This document shows, piece by piece, positions 17,727-26,699 of a stretch of DNA of 64,000 bases (position 1 is its first letter; every line of letters begins with the position of its first letter). A model generated the notes under the pieces. It ran no database searches. It had not been told where the DNA came from and saw only the letters and a list, made by a program, of their open reading frames with translations. A program made the translations under genes and the position numbers. Source of the stretch: a virus. The stretch is taken from the IMG/VR virus record IMGVR_UViG_3300049491_000350, positions 18,751 to 82,750 of that record, one strand, 5' to 3'.

Positions 17727-20700
17727 ATGGGTCAGGTAATAAAAGTATTTAAACCATCGTATGTAAACACAGATGCTGATGCTATGTCATTAAAGCCTGT
17801 GGAATCTCCCTTTATAAAAGACTATACAGTTGAGGTTAATGATAACGGTGAGTTGCCTTCTAATACTGGCAATGATGTAAAGGTTGGCGGCAATATGAAT
17901 GTCGGCACACCTCTTTCTGCCAATATTAAATTATGCACCCCGGAACTGCCAGATGGATTCAATAAGATTGTTGGCTCTGGCGAATTTACAGAAACCAATG
18001 AATTATATGTTTGCTTCTACAACTCTAAGGGCAAGCATGGCGTGTACCTGATAGATGGCAATACAATGCGTTGCAGGAAAATAATATTTGACGCAAACCT
18101 CAACTTCTCTCTTGACCCGGCATTTGCCATCCCTGCACACAAGATGAGCTTGCGTGTGGTGTATGACGAACAAAATGGGGAATTGAGGAGTATTGTAGAA
18201 AAGCATTTAATCTTTACAGATAGTAACAACTGGCAACGCTGGATAAACGTGGAGGCCGCAATTAAAACAGATGGATTTAACGAGGTTCTTTTCCCATACT
18301 GGAAAACAAGGCTTCCTCATTTTGACAGGGCTGAATATATAGACTATATCACAAGGCCTCCAATGCACTGCCCATCTGTTATACCAGTTCCATTTTCGGA
18401 TACTGATAAGGGTAAGATAAATAAGCTGCTGAATGAAAGTGTTCAATTTGCTTATGACTTTATATACACAGATGGAAGGCCTACATCTGTATCTCAATAT
18501 AGCTTGCCATTCTCTGTAACATCTTCGTCCTGTAACCCTAACAGTGCGAACTTGAGCAGGTGCGTTGATATTGTCCTGTATGCAGGCTCTCCTATGGTTG
18601 AGAAGATACGTTTATATATGAGGCCTTGCGGAGGCGAATGGGTTCTGTATGATACAATAGAAAGATTCAGCACCTGTGGCGATAACGACCCGGCACTTAT
18701 TGGCAATGAATACTGGAAGCGCACAGGGCAATGGGCTGACGTTGGTTACGACCCGGTTAAGAATACAATCAAGTACAGGTGGTGCGGCGACAAAGAGTTC
18801 CAGATTGCAGATAAAGAACATTTGAAAAGGCTTCAAAACGATATGCCTATCAAATCAATTGCAATGACACCTGCTGGCGATGCAATCCTTCTATGCAACA
18901 ACCTGTATGGGTATGAGAACCTATCATGTTCTGTTACAGATAAGATTGCATTAAGCACCATACCTGATGACGCTACTGCTGGCTGTAAAGTTGACATGGT
19001 TAAAATAACTGTCTATTCGTATATGGGTAGCGGTGATTACTTCCATTCACAGGCGGTGTACAAGCGTGGTGCTGCTTCAACCAGCAGGGATTTTGGTGGG
19101 TTCTTCCTTGACTATTCAAGAAGTGGCACTACCGTTAACGAGGAGTTCTCTCTTAATCAAGGTGCAGTAGATTACTTCGGCATGAAGCTGAACAATAAAG
19201 ACGGGCATATCCTTTATCTGGCAGGCACACCTTACTATGCGATTGGCAAACAATGTATAGTAACTGCTGCTGGTGTTATAAGAGAGTTTGGTATCCCGGA
19301 CTTCAATAGCAACGAGGAGTTTAATTTTGTAAAAGCATGGGTACAAGGCGGAGGCTTTTTTGTAGAGAAATATGAGTTTACTGTACCTAAAGGAAAATAT
19401 ATAGCCCGGATGGCTGGGCATTCATCAATGCCAGATGACGATTACTCAAAGACATCTACATGGGTGATGGGAATAGCTGATAGCAGGATACGGACACAAG
19501 GCGGTGCGATTGTAAATTTCTATCAGGCTAAAAAGAGTTATAGCAAAGAGATTGAAATAGATGCAACTAACGGCAACGTTGACCTGTGGGGTACTGGCGC
19601 AGATTTATTTTATATCTTCTGCCCATATTATTTTGATAGCGGCGCATTATTCAATGTAGCTGGCGATGCTGAAAGATGGAGGTTTAATGAAGGGTATGTC
19701 AACGAGGACAATCAGAACAAGATAGGAGTAGAGCTTCTTCGCTATGGTAACAATCATGGCCAATTTTTCAGGGATGGATTTTTTACTGACCACAACGGAT
19801 TCTTTTTTGCGTTTGTCGGCAGGGGCGAAGCAAGGTATGCAGAGGTTGATTTCCGGGGTACGCTTAATTGCAAGACTACAAACAATGTTTTGTTTTCATC
19901 AAAGAATGGCTCGTCTCCCGGAGGTTTATTCAGTTGGGGTGCTGATTCTGTCTATGTAAAATACAATGCTACCATAAAGGATAACAACGCTGGTATTATA
20001 GGCGATTGCAACCGGGTACTGGTAAAGGGCAAGATAACTGATTGCGATGGCGTGAACGGGCTTGCTGGGGTCGCTGTAACCATTACCAGAGGTGCTACGG
20101 CTTACACTGGCAGCGATGGAACATTTGAGCTTATAGTGCATAACAGCTATGAGGCAATAAGGAAAGATAAGATATATGTAAATGCTGGCGGCGAATGCTT
20201 GTTTTATACATGCGACTGTAAAGCCCCGGAGCTTTACCCTTACGACAGCTCCCTATCTCCATGCGTTGCGTGTAACGTAAGGAACTACCCTACATCAATA
20301 GACGCAAAATTCAAGCTGGTAGTAGGCAGGAACAAAGCGTTGAAAGGCGGTGGCAGGTATGGCGTAGGAATGGTAGCATGGGATTTGGGCGGCAGGGGAA
20401 CATTCGTTAACAGGATAAATTATGTTGACATACCAACCTTCCTTCAAACAAATTCTTATGCTCCGCAAAAAATAAAAGCATCGTTTCCGGCTTCTCTTGG
20501 ACTGCCAAAGGGAACTGCATACGTTTCATTTTTCAGGACACCGAACCTGAATTTCAGGTCATACCTGCAATGGGTAGGAGACGGAATAAAATTCCTTGAC
20601 ACAAAGGGCGATGAGGTTACAACTAAGGGAGGTTTGATTCGTGCCAAGATTACGATTCAATCTCTTTTAGATTTCAACGTAGATAATAACTTCGCAACGA

Positions 20701-22436
20701 CTGCGAAGTACCAGATAAACAAGGGCGATATTATCAGGATATATGATGATGGTGATGGAACTTCATTTAACCCTACTGCTACTGACGGGTACATGGACTA
20801 TCCGATACTCGGAACTAACTATAACGAATCAGTGCAGACACAGATTAACGTGCAGGCTAATGGCTCAAACATTACATTCAACCCGGAGCAGCAGACCGAT
20901 GGCAAATCAATCATAATCGGCTATGACAAAAGGCTTGAGAGCTTACGTGATAAGTGTGGCTTCTGGATAGAGGTAATAAGGCCAAAGGAAATTTCCGAAA
21001 GGGAGATGTATTGTGAAATGTGTGGTATGTACCCTGTTCAGGATGGAGAGCTTATGGGTGGCATCAGAGAGATAATATTTGACACTTGGGATACATACTA
21101 CCAGAACAGGTACATCAAGATTAAAGACTGCTCTGGCAAGGCATTCAACCATCCGTTTGAAGGGGCATCCATTACCGACTTCTGGGGAGAGAATTGTACC
21201 TCTTGCGGCAGGCTGCACACCACAGATGCACAGGCAGAGCAACGCTGGTATCCTGACGATGTAATCAAGTCTGACGAGTTTGTTAACGAAGGAAGGGTTA
21301 ATGGCCTTGCTACATTCAGGGAGCGTAACAGGAAACAATTTAAAGGTCAGGATTGGGGTGGCATAGTTGCGGCAAAAGCAGCAATGAATATCGTTGCATT
21401 CATTTGTCAAAATGATTGGTTCTTGACAGGCTATGACTTGAATTATGTAAAGTCAACTTCGGATGGAAGGATAATAGCAACAAACCTTGAGAACAATCTT
21501 GATAGCCCATATCAAAAAGTGGGAGATAATTACGGTTGCGAATACGAGCATACATCATCTATTGTTTACCACGATGGAAAGATATTCTGGGCTGATTCAA
21601 AAAACAGGGCGGTTATATTGATGGATTTCAAATCAGCTAATGCAATATCTGAAATAGACAACTCATCTTATTTCAGTGCCAAGTTCACAACCATCACTAA
21701 ATACAACAAGAACCTGTCTCCTGCAAACTACAAGAACAGGCTATTTGATTTGATAGCTGGGATTGACCACGCAAGGAATGAATACTACCTTACATTCAGG
21801 AGAAGGAACATTGACAGGCAGATGCCGATAAACTTTGTAAACCTTGAAAGGAAAATAGCCCTTGACAAAAGTGAAACATTTGTATTTTCTATCAACAACA
21901 GCAAATGGACAAGATGGGCTACGATTATCCCAGAATTTTACGGAAGCCTTAAACACGCTAAGGAAGGCAAACTGATGATTGTATTTAATAACGGAATGGC
22001 ATGGGGTCATAATCTATTCCCGGCAACATTATTTAATACATTCTTTGGGTTCAGAGTTCCAGCCATGTGCGTTGTTGTAGAAAGCGACCCGGACAACAAA
22101 AACAAAATATACCAGTCTGTCGAGGTTGAATCCAACAGCGTAAGGTGGTATGTTGACGAGGTGGTTACGCCAGAGCCTTTCAGCTATTCCTATATCCCTG
22201 TAAAATATTTTAAAAAGAAAGAAAATATACAGTACGCATCAGTGCTTAGGGATATGAGCAGCTATCCAAGCGATGAGGATTTGCGGCTTAACAGGTCAAT
22301 GCTTTTGGATGGCAAAAGAATGTTTGGCCAATTCGGCAGGTTTAGGTTTTTAGTGTACATTGATGACGCAGATAAATATTTTGAAGTGGGCGCATTTAAT
22401 ATAAGAAATACTTTCTCTGAAAAAACAGGCAAATAA
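17727..22436 (+). CDS. Giant tail protein, propeller-like N-terminus
   Basis: 1569 aa. Residues about 1-170 resemble the large podovirus tail-hub/stabiliser proteins: NGELPSNTGNDVKVGG and GTPLSANIKL, then an acidic loop and WQRWINVEA (in such proteins a WxDxxNxPRxIN-like motif). Residues about 760-803 hold a carboxypeptidase-regulatory-like domain (KGKITDCDGVNGLAGVAVTI, then GSDGTFELIV), often found in secreted and virion proteins. The rest is beta-rich with Trp and Gly. A TAAAATATTTTA in its C-terminal coding part (22201-22212) looks coincidental. Role: tail structure; identity is my inference. Confidence 0.65.
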   Translation: MGQVIKVFKPSYVNTDADAMSLKPVESPFIKDYTVEVNDNGELPSNTGNDVKVGGNMNVGTPLSANIKLCTPELPDGFNKIVGSGEFTETNELYVCFYNSKGKHGVYLIDGNTMRCRKIIFDANLNFSLDPAFAIPAHKMSLRVVYDEQNGELRSIVEKHLIFTDSNNWQRWINVEAAIKTDGFNEVLFPYWKTRLPHFDRAEYIDYITRPPMHCPSVIPVPFSDTDKGKINKLLNESVQFAYDFIYTDGRPTSVSQYSLPFSVTSSSCNPNSANLSRCVDIVLYAGSPMVEKIRLYMRPCGGEWVLYDTIERFSTCGDNDPALIGNEYWKRTGQWADVGYDPVKNTIKYRWCGDKEFQIADKEHLKRLQNDMPIKSIAMTPAGDAILLCNNLYGYENLSCSVTDKIALSTIPDDATAGCKVDMVKITVYSYMGSGDYFHSQAVYKRGAASTSRDFGGFFLDYSRSGTTVNEEFSLNQGAVDYFGMKLNNKDGHILYLAGTPYYAIGKQCIVTAAGVIREFGIPDFNSNEEFNFVKAWVQGGGFFVEKYEFTVPKGKYIARMAGHSSMPDDDYSKTSTWVMGIADSRIRTQGGAIVNFYQAKKSYSKEIEIDATNGNVDLWGTGADLFYIFCPYYFDSGALFNVAGDAERWRFNEGYVNEDNQNKIGVELLRYGNNHGQFFRDGFFTDHNGFFFAFVGRGEARYAEVDFRGTLNCKTTNNVLFSSKNGSSPGGLFSWGADSVYVKYNATIKDNNAGIIGDCNRVLVKGKITDCDGVNGLAGVAVTITRGATAYTGSDGTFELIVHNSYEAIRKDKIYVNAGGECLFYTCDCKAPELYPYDSSLSPCVACNVRNYPTSIDAKFKLVVGRNKALKGGGRYGVGMVAWDLGGRGTFVNRINYVDIPTFLQTNSYAPQKIKASFPASLGLPKGTAYVSFFRTPNLNFRSYLQWVGDGIKFLDTKGDEVTTKGGLIRAKITIQSLLDFNVDNNFATTAKYQINKGDIIRIYDDGDGTSFNPTATDGYMDYPILGTNYNESVQTQINVQANGSNITFNPEQQTDGKSIIIGYDKRLESLRDKCGFWIEVIRPKEISEREMYCEMCGMYPVQDGELMGGIREIIFDTWDTYYQNRYIKIKDCSGKAFNHPFEGASITDFWGENCTSCGRLHTTDAQAEQRWYPDDVIKSDEFVNEGRVNGLATFRERNRKQFKGQDWGGIVAAKAAMNIVAFICQNDWFLTGYDLNYVKSTSDGRIIATNLENNLDSPYQKVGDNYGCEYEHTSSIVYHDGKIFWADSKNRAVILMDFKSANAISEIDNSSYFSAKFTTITKYNKNLSPANYKNRLFDLIAGIDHARNEYYLTFRRRNIDRQMPINFVNLERKIALDKSETFVFSINNSKWTRWATIIPEFYGSLKHAKEGKLMIVFNNGMAWGHNLFPATLFNTFFGFRVPAMCVVVESDPDNKNKIYQSVEVESNSVRWYVDEVVTPEPFSYSYIPVKYFKKKENIQYASVLRDMSSYPSDEDLRLNRSMLLDGKRMFGQFGRFRFLVYIDDADKYFEVGAFNIRNTFSEKTGK

Positions 22437-22438
22437 AA

Positions 22439-22768
22439 ATGGAACTGATACTTGAGAACGATATTGCAAGGGTGATAACAGCCACATACTGCGACAGGAA
22501 AGACTTGTTCTATTCTGGCAAACTTAGTACGCCAACAAAAATTGACAGGCTCGTTAAGGCTGCATTGAAGCTGGCAACAGATTGTCAGGTGTATAAGATA
22601 GAAGATGCAAGCGTATTTGCTGGGTTTGCTATTGTTGACTTAAATTTGGGCAGCAAGAAAGCAATAGTAATGCGTAGGGTATTCAAAGACAGGGAGCAGG
22701 AGGTGTCGAAGATAATAAGCCAGCTATTGTTAACCATATCAATATCAACTGATGACGAAGGACTTTAA
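22439..22768 (+). CDS. Unknown 109-aa protein in the tail module
   Basis: Not recognised. It starts 2 nt after the giant tail gene. Small alpha/beta protein; the core LATDCQVYKIEDASVFAGFAIVDLN has alternating strand and helix. Its end overlaps the start of the next gene by 17 nt, so it is probably translationally coupled. No function assigned. Confidence 0.65.
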   Translation: MELILENDIARVITATYCDRKDLFYSGKLSTPTKIDRLVKAALKLATDCQVYKIEDASVFAGFAIVDLNLGSKKAIVMRRVFKDREQEVSKIISQLLLTISISTDDEGL

Positions 22769-23594
22769 TCTTGAGAACGTACTTGAGGGCAAAACCGGGG
22801 ATGATTATTCCATCTCTGGCAATATTGTGTCTTACAAAGGCAAGCCCGTATGCAGGATGGGGTCAGAGTATTCTGTGTTTAGCTTTGGCAGCAACTTTGA
22901 AAACGAAGTGTTTAAGTTAAACGCTTTTGCAGAGGTGCTACCAACACAAGTAATCGCAGTGCCAGAGCAAATGTTTTCATACCCAGAATCAATTTATGAC
23001 AATGCTGAAATATGCGGAGACTGCTGGGTTAAAGCGTTTGAAAAATACAGGGCTGAATCTGCGGCTGGGAATAAGAAATCATTTTACTATCTGGAATGCC
23101 TGCTCGATAATTACTTCCTTTTTTACAAAGCATTTAAAATTGCAGTGCCAGACAAAGCAAGGCAGTTTATAGTAAGCAATAATTTACAGTCAATAAAAGA
23201 AAAATGCTTTAGTGTAAACATGGCAAAGCACCAAACATTTATTGAAAAATCTCTTGAAGATTGGAGGGTTGGAAAAGGAAGGCCTGTGTTGCCAAACAAG
23301 ACTGGTAAAGAGTACCTGCGGTTCAATCCTTCCAACAACACATACGAGAGCCTTACGGGCGTTATAGTTGACAAGGTTATATTTGAATCGCTATACAAAA
23401 GGTATCTTGATGGGGAGCGCAAATTAAGTGTGGCGCATACGGTACATGCTAACAACGAAGCAGGTGAGCTAAAGGCAATAGAATCAGCATCTGATGTCGT
23501 GGTATCAGACGATGGCTCTATCACTATTAACTGCATGGTTATATCAAAGGAGGAAATCATTAACGCAATAAATAACGGAAAGAATGCTAATTGA
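22752..23594 (+). CDS. Unknown 280-aa protein in the tail module
   Basis: Not recognised. It overlaps the upstream gene by 17 nt and the downstream gene by 11 nt, so it lies in a tight translational chain. Alpha-helical in the middle (LLDNYFLFYKAFKIAVPDKARQF); Cys at CGDCW (about residues 88-92). The C-terminus is beta-like and acidic. No membrane segment or signal peptide. Likely a virion or assembly protein. Confidence 0.65.
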   Translation: MTKDFNLENVLEGKTGDDYSISGNIVSYKGKPVCRMGSEYSVFSFGSNFENEVFKLNAFAEVLPTQVIAVPEQMFSYPESIYDNAEICGDCWVKAFEKYRAESAAGNKKSFYYLECLLDNYFLFYKAFKIAVPDKARQFIVSNNLQSIKEKCFSVNMAKHQTFIEKSLEDWRVGKGRPVLPNKTGKEYLRFNPSNNTYESLTGVIVDKVIFESLYKRYLDGERKLSVAHTVHANNEAGELKAIESASDVVVSDDGSITINCMVISKEEIINAINNGKNAN

Positions 23595-23901
23595 CGAAAG
23601 GCCGCAGGCTTTAGCCTCGCAACAAATAAGTGTAGGACAGGAGAAGCACCCTGCTACATATCTTGGCAGTAAAACAATCCCTCCACAATGCAAGTTGTGG
23701 GAGTTTAATAAAAAGGCTTTAACGCTTGCGCTTGCTACATTTGAATATTCAGAAAAGAATATCGAAACAAAAAAGATAAGCAGGAAGCTGATAGTTAAAA
23801 AGGATTGCATTTACACCTATGCAATAAACAAGAAGAATGCGGAGCGGAAAATAGAAAAAGAGTTATCAAGATTAAAAGCCGTAGCCAACAATGGAGTTTA
23901 A
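23584..23901 (+). CDS. Unknown basic 105-aa protein
   Basis: Not recognised. Small, with a Lys-rich C-terminal helix (KKNAERKIEKELSRLKAV) and a middle ACSL-like helical segment. It overlaps its neighbours by 11 nt on both sides. Possibly a small virion component. Function unknown. Confidence 0.6.
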   Translation: MLIDERPQALASQQISVGQEKHPATYLGSKTIPPQCKLWEFNKKALTLALATFEYSEKNIETKKISRKLIVKKDCIYTYAINKKNAERKIEKELSRLKAVANNGV

Positions 23902-24346
23902 AAGGGTTTATGACAGGACACAAATATGGGTCGCACTGCATACGATATACAGTGGCGATACCGACTTTGTTCAGAACCTGCATAAAACCAAAAGCAAAAG
24001 CGCATACGGCGCAGCTAATGACAGCCTTAATAATATCAGCACAGACACGGAGTTTTATCTTGCTTATTCTGGCAGGCAGGTGGCTGGCTTTTTTGCTATA
24101 AACAAAACGTACCCCATAATGATGTACGTGATAGAAGGGTTTCATGTAATACCAGAATGCAGGGATGCAAAGTTCCTTAGCCAGTATTGGGCAGACGCAA
24201 AATTATTGATGGAAGGGAAGCCTACTGGCGTATGTATTTACAGCAAGAATGAGACAGCGATTAAACATTTGAAAAAAAACGGGTTTGAAGATATAAGAGA
24301 AATGGTGCATGATGGAATTTCTCACGTACTTTTGATTCATTCATAA
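23891..24346 (+). CDS. GNAT-like acetyltransferase candidate
   Basis: 151 aa. The arrangement of strands and helices, with TEFYLAYSGRQVAGFFAINKT, then YVIEGFHVIPECRD, and a C-terminal KNETAIKHLKKNGFEDIREMV, is like the GNAT N-acetyltransferase fold: the last part matches the typical N-x-x-A-x-x-x-Y/L-x-K-x-G-F pattern. The acetyl-CoA loop (R/Q-x-x-G-x-G/A) is not clear, so activity is uncertain. It sits between virion genes. Phages of this kind often carry a GNAT-like gene among virion proteins; the acceptor is unknown. Confidence 0.5.
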   Translation: MEFKRVYDRTQIWVALHTIYSGDTDFVQNLHKTKSKSAYGAANDSLNNISTDTEFYLAYSGRQVAGFFAINKTYPIMMYVIEGFHVIPECRDAKFLSQYWADAKLLMEGKPTGVCIYSKNETAIKHLKKNGFEDIREMVHDGISHVLLIHS

Positions 24347-24355
24347 AATATTTTA
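24344..24355. repeat. Boundary palindrome TAAAATATTTTA (copy 8)
   Basis: Perfect palindrome that includes the stop of the GNAT-like gene and lies 2 nt before the ATG at 24358. Confidence 0.85.
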
Positions 24356-24357
24356 CA

Positions 24358-25149
24358 ATGCCACTAATAGCAAGTGCAGTCATAGGAGGTGTTAGCAGTC
24401 TTTTCAAGATTGGCTCTGGTATAGGCCAGCTTAACAAAGCAAACCAGCTTGAAAAAACCAACAAGCGTCCTGTGTTCAATATACAGGACGAATACTTCAA
24501 CAACCAAAGCATGTCTCAAAGCATGGCACAGCATGGCCTTACTGACAAGGCTATGGACTTCTACACCACCGAATCATGGAGAGGGCTTGGCAAAGGCGTT
24601 GACAGTACATTACAGGCTGGTGGCGGCATTAATTCCATTCAGGGTATGTATGATGATTACCAGCGTGGATTGCAGGAGGTGGCAGCTAAGGATGCTGAAC
24701 GGCAGACAACCAATATACAGTACCTTATTGAAAGGAACAAGGACTTGGCTGGCCAGAAAACGCAGAAGTGGGCTATTGATGAATACGAGCCTTATAAAGA
24801 CAAAGCAAAGGCTGCTGCCGCAGCAAGGGCTGCTGGCAACCAGAACATCTCCACAGGGCTGTCAGAAGGCATGGGAGTGGCTACATCTATGTTTACAGGA
24901 GGGCAGAACGCAGATATGTTTAAGATGGGCGGAGGTGCTGCCGCTTCTGCTGCTGCACCAGCAGGTGAGCAGGTGGCAACTAATACGACACCGGGCATGA
25001 TTCAGTATGGTGGGCAGACAGGAACTGGCGGATGGAATACCCTGACCCCAGAACAGCAGGCTTTAAGGCTGGCTATTGCACAGGGAACTCCTAATTACAA
25101 AGACATGGATATTGAAGATTTCTATAAACTTCAATACGGCGACTACTAA
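24358..25149 (+). CDS. Probable internal virion protein, 263 aa
   Basis: Starts with a Gly-rich hydrophobic stretch (MPLIASAVIGGVSSLFKIG), then helical Gln-rich segments and an Ala/Gly-rich C-terminal part (AAAAARAAGNQNIST and GGGAAASAAAPAGEQ). This pattern, a short hydrophobic Gly/Ala start then low-complexity helices, is typical of small podovirus internal virion proteins that form part of the ejection channel. It opens the three-gene run 24358-36211 (263, 500 and 3170 aa), the usual size progression of ejection proteins. The family call is by analogy. Confidence 0.6.
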   Translation: MPLIASAVIGGVSSLFKIGSGIGQLNKANQLEKTNKRPVFNIQDEYFNNQSMSQSMAQHGLTDKAMDFYTTESWRGLGKGVDSTLQAGGGINSIQGMYDDYQRGLQEVAAKDAERQTTNIQYLIERNKDLAGQKTQKWAIDEYEPYKDKAKAAAAARAAGNQNISTGLSEGMGVATSMFTGGQNADMFKMGGGAAASAAAPAGEQVATNTTPGMIQYGGQTGTGGWNTLTPEQQALRLAIAQGTPNYKDMDIEDFYKLQYGDY

Positions 25150-25171
25150 CAAATAAAACCATTTTATTTAT

Positions 25172-26674
25172 ATGGCAAACGAACCATCATTAGGCGAAAT
25201 AACCGGCATCAAGGGAGATGCCGATTTGGCTTATGGCACTGCTGGTGTCGGCGGTACTGACGTTGTGTTCAATTGGAACAAAGGCATTGACCTTTTAAAC
25301 AACGCTACACTGGCCAAGCAACAGAATGACAGGTGGAAGTATGAGCAGTTCCAGAAGAACCTTGCTGATAACTTTAAAGGGTTTAATGACCTTGATGTTA
25401 ATGGCGTGATGGAAAAAGATTACGACAAAATCATTGATGACTACAAAGGCCTTGCAGGCGAAATGGCTGAAAATATCGGAGTGCTAAGAAACCCTGCCAG
25501 CAACCCGGAGTTATATGCTGACCTCAAAAGAAAAGAGGCGGAGCTTCGTGGTAAAATATCACAATCAAAACAGGATTTGTCGTACAGGACACAGCACAAG
25601 AATTTCCTTATGGCTCATCCTGATTTCAATACCGACTTTAATAAGGGTGCAATAAGTTCTTTTGAGAATGCGCCTTTGGGTGAAAGGCAATTGTTTACGT
25701 TTGACACTCCTTATGTATTCGATGTTAACGAGCCTATTAAGCTGGCTACGTCTGTTGCCATGCAGAAAAGCAAAGAGGAGGCTGTTAAGCGTGGCATTGC
25801 CCCGGACAAGACAGAGGAGTGGCTTACAACAGCAGAAGGGGTGGAATACAACAGGCAGGCATTTAAGGATGCGTACAAAGAGTATATCAATAACCAGAGA
25901 GACCGTTCCAATTCTGGAAAGACATTGCGTGATGTGGCAATGACTACATGGGATAAATTGCCAGCAAATTTGAAAGGGAATAATTTTGACGAATGGGTAG
26001 ATAATGTCGCAGGCAAATTCATTCCTCAAAACAATTATTTCAATTCTATGGAGGAATCCAAATATGGATTGCAGGATGAGGAGCTTGATATGAAATGGAA
26101 GATTGCTAAACTTAACGATGGAACTGAAAGGTATAAAGCGAACCTTCCGCATAAATACGAGGAGAAGCAGCTTGATGCGCTTGGCAGGTCGTACAATGAA
26201 GCATTGACTTCGGCATTTACCACAGGCGGCGTTAATGTTGGATACCTGAATAATATCTATGGAGACGATTCAGAAGTTTCTGTGAAGGCAGGAACTGAAA
26301 TACCAGACCTTAACAACCCTCTTGCTAAGACAACAACATCTGTTGAGACGAAAGTTCCAAAGAGAATTATAACAGGAAGCAGCAGGGATAAAGATGGAAA
26401 CCTTGTTGTTGATTACCTTGATTACTCAAGCGGCAAACCCGAAGCTGGTAAAATCATCAGGAATAAAGAGCAGGGCAGGGTTGATTTTTATAGCCTCGGT
26501 GGAAAAAAATATGCAACTACGGTAGAGGACAGGGCTTCTAAATGGAGGAAACAAAAAGGCTTTAAAGAAGGAAGCCCGGATACTGACGAGATGAACAAAT
26601 TCTTTAAGTTTTCAGACCAAGCAAAAGGCAAGTATGTATATGCGAAGGGTGTCCTTACTTATGTAACCGAATAA
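25172..26674 (+). CDS. Probable second internal virion protein, 500 aa
   Basis: Mostly helical, charged, with coiled-coil-like stretches (KLRKEAELRGKISQSKQDLSY-type around residues 110-145) and a beta-rich C-terminus with YLDYSSGKPEAGKIIRN. No signal peptide or membrane segment. It lies directly before the 3170-aa multidomain protein and is probably its partner in an ejected complex. The stop is followed by a gap of 24 nt and then the boundary palindrome. Confidence 0.55.
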   Translation: MANEPSLGEITGIKGDADLAYGTAGVGGTDVVFNWNKGIDLLNNATLAKQQNDRWKYEQFQKNLADNFKGFNDLDVNGVMEKDYDKIIDDYKGLAGEMAENIGVLRNPASNPELYADLKRKEAELRGKISQSKQDLSYRTQHKNFLMAHPDFNTDFNKGAISSFENAPLGERQLFTFDTPYVFDVNEPIKLATSVAMQKSKEEAVKRGIAPDKTEEWLTTAEGVEYNRQAFKDAYKEYINNQRDRSNSGKTLRDVAMTTWDKLPANLKGNNFDEWVDNVAGKFIPQNNYFNSMEESKYGLQDEELDMKWKIAKLNDGTERYKANLPHKYEEKQLDALGRSYNEALTSAFTTGGVNVGYLNNIYGDDSEVSVKAGTEIPDLNNPLAKTTTSVETKVPKRIITGSSRDKDGNLVVDYLDYSSGKPEAGKIIRNKEQGRVDFYSLGGKKYATTVEDRASKWRKQKGFKEGSPDTDEMNKFFKFSDQAKGKYVYAKGVLTYVTE

Positions 26675-26687
26675 TAAAACTGCATTA

Positions 26688-26699
26688 TAAAATATTTTA
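26688..26699. repeat. Boundary palindrome TAAAATATTTTA (copy 9)
   Basis: Perfect palindrome whose last A is the A of the ATG at 26699. Confidence 0.85.

Noticed and set aside
22201-22212. Perfect TAAAATATTTTA inside the 1569-aa tail gene (and one at 35647-35658)
   Set aside because: Both are in the middle of genes in frame (VKYF and DKIFY codons) and not near a start or stop. I treat them as chance or codon-use copies, and they are not listed as features.
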